Assembly: GCA_002314875.1 (NCBI GenBank)
Contig: DCHS01000039.1
Coordinates: forward strand, 1 to 10,718
DNA length: 10,718 bases
Direction: 5' to 3'
From: Prevotellaceae bacterium UBA1746
Lineage (GTDB): Bacteria > Bacteroidota > Bacteroidia > Bacteroidales > Bacteroidaceae
Shown: piece by piece, positions 7,141 through 10,718 of the stretch
Layout: every line of letters starts with the position of its first letter
Position numbering within the stretch: the stretch's first letter is position 1
Position numbers and translations under genes: made by a program
The notes under the pieces: generated by a model
The model's database searches: none
What the model saw: only the letters and a program-made list of their open reading frames with translations
Told to the model about the DNA's origin: nothing

Positions 7141-7175
7141 CAAAAGTACAAAAAAAGCGTGAGAAGTATTGCAAA
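7141..7175 (-). promoter_or_regulatory. Promoter of the leftward exported-protein operon
   Basis: On the minus strand TACTTTTG (7148 to 7141) matches TAnnTTTG exactly. A TTTG (7175 to 7172) lies 23 nt upstream, slightly wide for a -33 element. Initiation near 7134 gives a short leader of about 27 nt before the ATG complement at 7105-7107. Confidence 0.55.
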
Positions 7176-7253
7176 AAGTGTTAAAAGTCGACAGAAAGAA
7201 ACATTTTAATCACCTTTTTATCATTTAATAGAGGAAAAACCGCAAAATTGTTG

Positions 7254-7261
7254 TAATTTCG
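7254..7261 (+). promoter_or_regulatory. Weak candidate -7 element for the SGNH hydrolase
   Basis: TAATTTCG differs at one base from TAnnTTTG and lies 40 nt before the ATG at 7302, a plausible distance. No TTTG is found at the proper spacing upstream, so this is only a candidate. Confidence 0.3.
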
Positions 7262-7301
7262 CACTCCAATAACATTAGGAAAACTCTCATTTTCAATACT
7301 C

Positions 7302-8006
7302 ATGAAAAAGGTCTTTCATTTTCTGATAATCCTCGCATTCTTTTGCATTCCTGTACTGTGCCTTGCTCAGAAGGACACAGTACGCGTAACTATCTTCGGT
7401 GACAGTTATTCCACTTTCGAAGGCTACATTCCCAGTACCCACGAACCCTGGTACGCTCCTGAGGGAAGCCAGTTCAGCAAGGGCGACTCCAACGATGTGA
7501 AACTTCCTCAGCAGACCTGGTGGTGGCTGGTATGCGAAAAGATGGGCTACTACCTCGAGATGAATAATTCGTGGAGTGGCAGTACTGTTGGCTATTATGG
7601 CTATCAGAACGAGAATTACCAGCCCCGCTCTTTCAATACCCGTGTGGCTTATCTTGGAAATCCTGATATCATCCTTTGTCTCCCTGGCACCAATGACTCT
7701 TGGACGGGGGAGAAGGTCGGTGAATACAAGTGGGCCAACTGGACCGAAAACGATATGTGGTATTTCCGCCCGTCTTTCGCCCGTCTCCTTTGCACGATGC
7801 GCCAAAGTTATCCGCTCGCTAAGGTGTATATCATCATCAATACGGAACTCAAGGAAGAGCACACCGAATCCATGAAGGTTATCTGCCGTCATTTCGGTGT
7901 TCCCTACATCATGCTCCACGATATTGATAAGCAGTCAGGACATCCCTCTCAGAAGGGTATGCGTGCCATCGCCGACCAGGTTGTCAGCTTTATCCAGTCG
8001 AAATAA
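7302..8006 (+). CDS. Exported SGNH/GDSL-family hydrolase
   Basis: Predicted exported esterase of 234 residues. MKKVFHFLIILAFFCIPVLC followed by LAQ is a signal peptide cut near residue 23. Block I is FGDSYS with nucleophile Ser35; NNSWSGST at 88-95 fits block II, with Gly93 and Asn88 or Asn89 as oxyanion candidates; PGTND at 128-132 is block III with Asn131; SGHPSQKGM at 212-220 is block V with His214. The usual block V Asp three residues before His is Gln211 here, and Asp209 or Asp207 may serve instead. SGNH enzymes remove acyl groups from sugars, lipids or peptidoglycan; which one cannot be read here. The gene is divergent from the exported-protein operon and 93 nt upstream of the methyltransferase gene, with no strong hairpin between, so read-through into that gene is possible. 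Confidence 0.85.
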   Translation: MKKVFHFLIILAFFCIPVLCLAQKDTVRVTIFGDSYSTFEGYIPSTHEPWYAPEGSQFSKGDSNDVKLPQQTWWWLVCEKMGYYLEMNNSWSGSTVGYYGYQNENYQPRSFNTRVAYLGNPDIILCLPGTNDSWTGEKVGEYKWANWTENDMWYFRPSFARLLCTMRQSYPLAKVYIIINTELKEEHTESMKVICRHFGVPYIMLHDIDKQSGHPSQKGMRAIADQVVSFIQSK

Positions 8007-8099
8007 GCGATACACGATCATCAGCCAAATCAGCCACGTTTTGGGGGGATTAACGGATGTTGTGTGACAGATTTTAACTATCAACTAATAACTTGACTA

Positions 8100-8960
8100 A
8101 TGGAACTTTTATCCAGCGCTCAAAACCCGAAAATCAAGCGTCTGCAGTTGTTGCAGCAAAAGTCTTCGGAACGCAGAAAAAGCGGTAGTTTCGTTGTTGA
8201 AGGTCAACGCGAACTACAACATTGTCTCGATGCCGGTTTCGATATCGTGACCGTATTTGCTTGTCCCGAAATCATGGATTCTTCGGCTCAGTTGGGAAAT
8301 ACTGAGTGGGCGAAGGAGATGGTAGAGAACCACGACGACGCAGATTCTATCTTAGCACGGAAATGTCCGAAGGCAACAGTTTTCGGAGTTACTCCTGCTA
8401 TCTACGATAAGATAGCTTATCGTGGTGGTACGGAAGGTGTTATCGCAGAAATCAAGGCGCGTCATCTTGCGCTGGAAGATATTCCCAAAAAGGACAGTGC
8501 TCCGCTATATGTTATCCTCGAAAGTGTCGAGAAGCCAGGAAATCTCGGTGCCATACTCCGCTCTGCAGATGCTGCCGGTGCTACTGCCGTCATTGTCTGC
8601 GATCCATTGACGGACCTTTTCAATCCCAATCTTATCCGTTCCTCTATCGGGGCTATCTTCAGCGTACCGTGTGTGGCTTGCTCTTCGGAAGAATGCATCA
8701 CATGGCTTAAGGAGCATGGTGTGACGATCCTTACAGCCCAGCTCCAGGATTCAAAGTTGTACTATGATACTGATATGCAGCGTCCCACGGCCATTGTCAT
8801 GGGAACAGAGGCGACAGGACTGACGAACGTCTGGCGTGAAGCTGCTGATGCGCATATCCGCATCCCTATGCTCGGCCAGCTCGACTCCTTGAACGTATCT
8901 GTCAGTGCCGCAATATTATTGTTTGAAGCGGTAAGACAAAGAGAAGTTAAAAGTTGGTAG
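8100..8960 (+). CDS. RNA 2'-O-methyltransferase, SpoU/TrmH (SPOUT) family
   Basis: Cytoplasmic enzyme of 286 residues expected to put a methyl group from S-adenosylmethionine on a ribose 2'-OH of rRNA or tRNA. Residues 1-115 form the small substrate-binding domain (SSAQNPKIKRLQLL, SFVVEGQREL). Residues 136-282 are the trefoil-knot catalytic domain. Motif 1 is ESVEKPGNLGAILRSADAAG at 141-160, with Asn148 and Arg154; NPNLIRSSIGAIFSVP follows at 175-190; motif 2 is VMGTEATGL at 233-241; motif 3 is IPMLGQLDSLNVSVSAAI at 255-272. This arrangement matches the RlmB/TsnR-like branch, but the target nucleotide cannot be assigned, so no symbol is given. The start is fixed by ATG 8100, just after a short AT-rich leader without a strong Shine-Dalgarno. 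A 118-bp palindrome begins 12 nt after its stop. Confidence 0.9.
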   Translation: MELLSSAQNPKIKRLQLLQQKSSERRKSGSFVVEGQRELQHCLDAGFDIVTVFACPEIMDSSAQLGNTEWAKEMVENHDDADSILARKCPKATVFGVTPAIYDKIAYRGGTEGVIAEIKARHLALEDIPKKDSAPLYVILESVEKPGNLGAILRSADAAGATAVIVCDPLTDLFNPNLIRSSIGAIFSVPCVACSSEECITWLKEHGVTILTAQLQDSKLYYDTDMQRPTAIVMGTEATGLTNVWREAADAHIRIPMLGQLDSLNVSVSAAILLFEAVRQREVKSW

Positions 8961-8972
8961 TGATTTACTTTT

Positions 8973-9090
8973 GGCACAGAGGGAGAAAAAGCCTGGAAGG
9001 CTATACAGCCACGTAGTGGCGGCGAGAAACTGGGGGCAACGCCCTCGGTTACTCAAATACAGCCTTCCAGGCTTTTCCTCCCTCTGTGCC
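8973..9090. repeat. 118-bp nested palindrome with 30-bp arms
   Basis: Arms 8973-9002 and 9061-9090 are 30-nt inverted repeats with one mismatch; in minus-strand RNA the mismatch becomes a G-U pair. Inside the arms are two further hairpins: GCCAC-GTA-GTGGC at 9008-9020, and a 14-bp stem at 9024-9037 with 9041-9054 (loop AAC, one mismatch, two wobbles). Each arm also holds its own small hairpin, AGCCT-GGA-AGGCT, at 8990-9002 and 9061-9073. ATACAGCC is repeated directly at 9003-9010 and 9057-9064. No target-site duplication and no reading frame of note is seen. It could be a dispersed MITE- or REP-like repeat, a structured RNA, or the terminator of the methyltransferase gene, though no U-run follows it. 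Confidence 0.85.
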
Positions 9091-9184
9091 CTATTGTAAA
9101 TAATTCCCTAAAAGTTAACAGATATTTTGTTTGATTTTTAGGAAACAAATCTGACACAAAAAGAAGATAATCAATAAACATGAA

Positions 9185-9216
9185 CAAGCACGCAAGGATA
9201 AATCCGAGCGTGCTTG
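9185..9216 (-). terminator. Hairpin ending the candidate small RNA
   Basis: CAAGCACGC (9185-9193) and GCGTGCTTG (9208-9216) form a perfect 9-bp stem; the 14-nt loop contains a further GGAT/ATCC pairing. On the minus strand it is followed by TTCATGTTTATTGATT, T-rich but not a clean U-run. On the plus strand no T-run follows, so leftward termination is the better reading. Confidence 0.45.
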
Positions 9217-9434
9217 GTTCAACTTGTCTGTTTGATCACTTAATAATAGTCTGTGGTCAGTTTAGTTTTGTGTGTTGTGTGTTAGTAGTTGCGGTGAGGG
9301 CCGCGCAAATTCATAAGTTTCAACCGGGTTCTGTTTCGTCTATTTTCAGTAACCAGATATTCTGTTTTTGAGATTGCTGGTTGTGCCAATAACAACATCC
9401 CTTCTATCTGAAATATCGAGGATCTCTGTTAAAG
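9185..9434 (-). ncRNA. Candidate leftward small RNA in a gene-free stretch
   Basis: The bases 9091-9613 hold no convincing protein gene. A -7 motif on the minus strand at 9448-9441 would start a transcript near 9434, and a strong hairpin at 9216-9185 would end it, giving about 250 nt. Only a 38-codon minus-strand frame starting near 9401 and a 63-codon plus-strand frame (9180-9371) are present, and neither has protein-like features. I could not match it to a known RNA family such as 6S, SRP, tmRNA or RNase P by eye. Low-confidence inference from its boundaries alone. Confidence 0.25.
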
Positions 9435-9440
9435 ACGATG

Positions 9441-9448
9441 CAAAAGTA
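9441..9448 (-). promoter_or_regulatory. -7 element on the minus strand of the gene-free stretch
   Basis: TACTTTTG read from 9448 to 9441 matches TAnnTTTG exactly and is identical to the elements before the exported-protein operon and the tRNA. No matching TTTG sits at the normal distance upstream. No protein gene lies downstream of it, which is why a small RNA is suggested. Confidence 0.4.
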
Positions 9449-9493
9449 CGGAGGAAAACTGATTAAATATGCACTTATATTACCCGAATAGTG

Positions 9494-9545
9494 ACCATTT
9501 TTACCGATACAAGTAAAATAGGTTTTTCTATAACTGAAAAATGGT
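9494..9545. promoter_or_regulatory. Candidate operator: 9-bp inverted repeat over the AraC-family promoter
   Basis: ACCATTTTT (9494-9502) and AAAAATGGT (9537-9545) are perfect inverted repeats 34 nt apart. The right half-site fills the spacer just before the -7 box, and the pair spans the -33 region. The placement suits an operator for the regulator itself, but this is inferred from position only. Confidence 0.4.
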
Positions 9546-9553
9546 TATATTTG
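9523..9553 (+). promoter_or_regulatory. Promoter of the AraC-family regulator
   Basis: TATATTTG at 9546-9553 matches TAnnTTTG exactly, and TTTT at 9523-9526, 19 nt upstream, is one base from TTTG. Initiation near 9560 gives a leader of about 54 nt before the ATG at 9614. Confidence 0.55.
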
Positions 9554-9613
9554 CAACCGAAAGCGCGCCAATAAACGGCTTTGACTTTTTGCTATTAACT
9601 AAAAACTTGAAAA

Positions 9614-10522
9614 ATGTTCCACATTAATACCATTCGCCAATACAATGAGCATATTGGCAAGCGTACCGTCAATCCTGATATTACGCTCGTTGACCTTTCT
9701 GAACACAAGGTGGAGCATCCACAGCCCATCCTATATAATATCTATGCGATTTATCTCATAGAAAATGACGATGTGCCCTTCCGCTATGGTATGGGTTCCT
9801 ACGATCGTGCCAGTGGCAGTGTTTATTCAGTAGCTCCTGGACAGGTTTTCGGCTACGGTGATGAATTCAATACAGAAAGCATCGTTCATGGCTATGGTCT
9901 TCTCTTCCATCCTGACCTTGTAGCCGGTACGGAGTTGGGCCGAACGATGTCGGACTATAAGTTTTTCAACTACCGTTCCAACAGCGCATTGATTATCCTG
10001 CCAGAAGAACGTGATATCATCCTCAACTGCATTCGCAATATTACCTATGAAATTACGCAGGCGCGCGATAACCAGCGTAAGCGTATCATGGTACACAATG
10101 TGAGCCTCATCCTCGACTACCTCCTTCGTGCCTACGAGCGTCAGTACCAGGGAAGTTCCCACCACTCTGGCGATCAGCGTATCGACAATCAGATTGTAAC
10201 CCGTCTTGAAGAGATTCTTTCAGAATACATCACATCAGGCCAAGGTCGTAAGAGCGGCCTTCCCTCTGTGGCCTACTGTGCCGAGCAATTCAGCCTCACA
10301 CCGAACTACTTCGGGGATCTTATCAAACGCTATACGGGTATCACAGCTCAGGAATACATCCAGATCCGTCTGATCAATGCAGCTGAAGAGCGTCTTTCTG
10401 ACCAGCGTCTGACGATTTCACAGATCAGCGCGGAACTGGGATTTGCCTATCCGACCCATTTCACCCGTCTGTTTAAGAAACGCCTTGGCATCACGCCAAA
10501 TGAATACCGTCGTCGAAAGTAA
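9614..10522 (+). CDS. AraC-family transcriptional regulator
   Basis: DNA-binding regulator of 302 residues, the normal length for the family. The C-terminal 100 residues hold two helix-turn-helix units: PSVAYCAEQFSLTPNYFGDL at about 217-236 and LTISQISAELGFAYPTHFTR at 266-285, followed by LFKKRLGITPNEYRRR, the AraC signature F-x-x-x-x-G-x-[ST]-P-x-x-[YF]-R. The N-terminal 180 residues contain SGSVYSVAPGQVFGYG (68-83) and GYGLLFHPDLVAG (93-105), a cupin-like beta arm as in many Bacteroidales AraC regulators; the effector is unknown. The gene stands alone, reading toward the tRNA, so its target is not shown by a neighbour; the regulated gene may lie elsewhere or it may only regulate itself through the repeat at 9494-9545. 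ATG 9614 follows a good promoter and an A-rich leader. Confidence 0.9.
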   Translation: MFHINTIRQYNEHIGKRTVNPDITLVDLSEHKVEHPQPILYNIYAIYLIENDDVPFRYGMGSYDRASGSVYSVAPGQVFGYGDEFNTESIVHGYGLLFHPDLVAGTELGRTMSDYKFFNYRSNSALIILPEERDIILNCIRNITYEITQARDNQRKRIMVHNVSLILDYLLRAYERQYQGSSHHSGDQRIDNQIVTRLEEILSEYITSGQGRKSGLPSVAYCAEQFSLTPNYFGDLIKRYTGITAQEYIQIRLINAAEERLSDQRLTISQISAELGFAYPTHFTRLFKKRLGITPNEYRRRK

Positions 10523-10531
10523 AACTGACGA

Positions 10532-10586
10532 TTTTTTCAAAGGCAACATTACAAAACCATAGCAAAATGCGCTTTTTTTGAAAAAA
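10532..10586 (+). terminator. AT-rich inverted repeat after the AraC-family gene
   Basis: TTTTTTCAAA (10532-10541) and TTTGAAAAAA (10577-10586) are perfect 10-bp inverted repeats with a 35-nt loop that includes a T7 run at 10573-10579. It begins 9 nt past the AraC stop. The stem is AT-only apart from one pair and no T-run follows it, so a terminator role is doubtful. Confidence 0.25.
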
Positions 10587-10598
10587 CTCAATAAAAGT

Positions 10599-10630
10599 CT
10601 TGCGTAATTCAAAAATCCGTCGTACTTTTG
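10599..10630 (+). promoter_or_regulatory. tRNA-Asp promoter, Bacteroidetes type
   Basis: TACTTTTG at 10623-10630 matches TAnnTTTG exactly. CTTG at 10599-10602, 20 nt upstream, is one base from TTTG. Initiation near 10637 gives a 5' leader of about 33 nt before the tRNA at 10670. Confidence 0.6.
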
Positions 10631-10669
10631 CACTCGCAATTCGGCAATTAAATACTGGAGAGCGAAACT

Positions 10670-10718
10670 GGTGCGTTAGTTCAGTTGGTTAGAATACATG
10701 CCTGTCACGCATGGGGTC
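10670..10718 (+). tRNA. tRNA-Asp (anticodon GUC), 5' two-thirds, cut by the window end
   Basis: GGTGCGT starts the acceptor arm at 10670. The D arm is GTTC with GAAT, its loop AGTTGGTTA. The anticodon stem CATGC (10697-10701) pairs perfectly with GCATG (10709-10713) around the loop CTGTCAC, so the anticodon is GTC at 10704-10706, decoding GAC and GAU as Asp. The window ends in the variable loop; the T arm and acceptor 3' strand are missing. More tRNAs may follow on the same transcript. Confidence 0.93.

Noticed and set aside
8024..8040. Repeated AATCAGCCA-like words after the SGNH hydrolase gene
   Set aside because: Only two short copies side by side, with no hairpin or T-run; not enough to call a regulatory site or terminator.
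8973..9090. Complete insertion sequence or CRISPR-like array
   Set aside because: There is no transposase frame, no target-site duplication and no regularly spaced direct repeat; the symmetry is that of a nested inverted repeat.
9126..9149. TTTGTTT / AAACAAA inverted repeat
   Set aside because: A 7-bp A/T-rich match with a 10-nt loop is expected by chance in DNA this AT-rich, and no T-run or gene end goes with it.
9180..9371. 63-codon plus-strand frame in the gene-free stretch
   Set aside because: It starts at a hairpin arm, has no promoter or ribosome-binding site, and its residues show no domain, signal peptide or membrane pattern worth calling.
9364..9401. Start of a 38-codon minus-strand frame (MLLLAQPAISK...) preceded by GAAGGG
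   Set aside because: The purine run lies only about 0-2 nt before the ATG, too close for a ribosome-binding site, and the peptide has no recognisable features.

Overview
The window looks like chromosomal DNA from a Bacteroidales bacterium, most likely Prevotella or a close relative. Three things point there: GuaA, GAPDH and SpoU-type methyltransferase sequences of that type; several promoters of the Bacteroidetes form TTTG-N19-23-TAnnTTTG instead of E. coli-like boxes, with no strong Shine-Dalgarno sequences; and secreted proteins ending in a short tail of the kind Y-[ND]-L-x-G-[QR]-R ... IYI-x-x-G-x-K-x-x-K, common in Prevotella. This assignment comes from reading the sequence, not from a database search.

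Layout. Positions 1-136 hold the start of a leftward gap gene (GAPDH). It is divergent from guaA (391-2013), with a promoter for each in between. A membrane acyltransferase gene (2117-3112, TTG start) follows, bracketed by two copies of an AT-rich palindromic repeat that share an identical 23-nt block, and carrying a 39-bp in-frame duplication. Next is an exported alpha/beta hydrolase (3283-4593). Hairpins at 4604-4663 separate it from a convergent two-gene leftward operon: a 600-residue exported protein built of three degenerate repeats (5305-7107), then a 198-residue exported protein (4679-5275). Divergent from that operon is an exported SGNH hydrolase (7302-8006), followed by a SpoU/TrmH-family RNA methyltransferase (8100-8960).

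The 653 bases between the methyltransferase and the next gene hold a striking 118-bp nested palindrome (8973-9090), a possible leftward small RNA bounded by a promoter motif and a hairpin (about 9434 to 9185), and the promoter of an AraC-family regulator (9614-10522) with a 9-bp inverted repeat across it. The window ends inside a tRNA-Asp(GUC) gene that has its own promoter.

How the genes relate. Housekeeping functions (glycolysis, GMP synthesis, RNA methylation, tRNA) are mixed with envelope functions: one membrane acyltransferase, two exported esterase-type hydrolases and two uncharacterised exported proteins. I see no obvious defence, mobile or CRISPR system. The least explained parts are the repeat-built exported protein pair, the palindromic elements at 2017-2108, 3164-3214 and 8973-9090, and the candidate small RNA.
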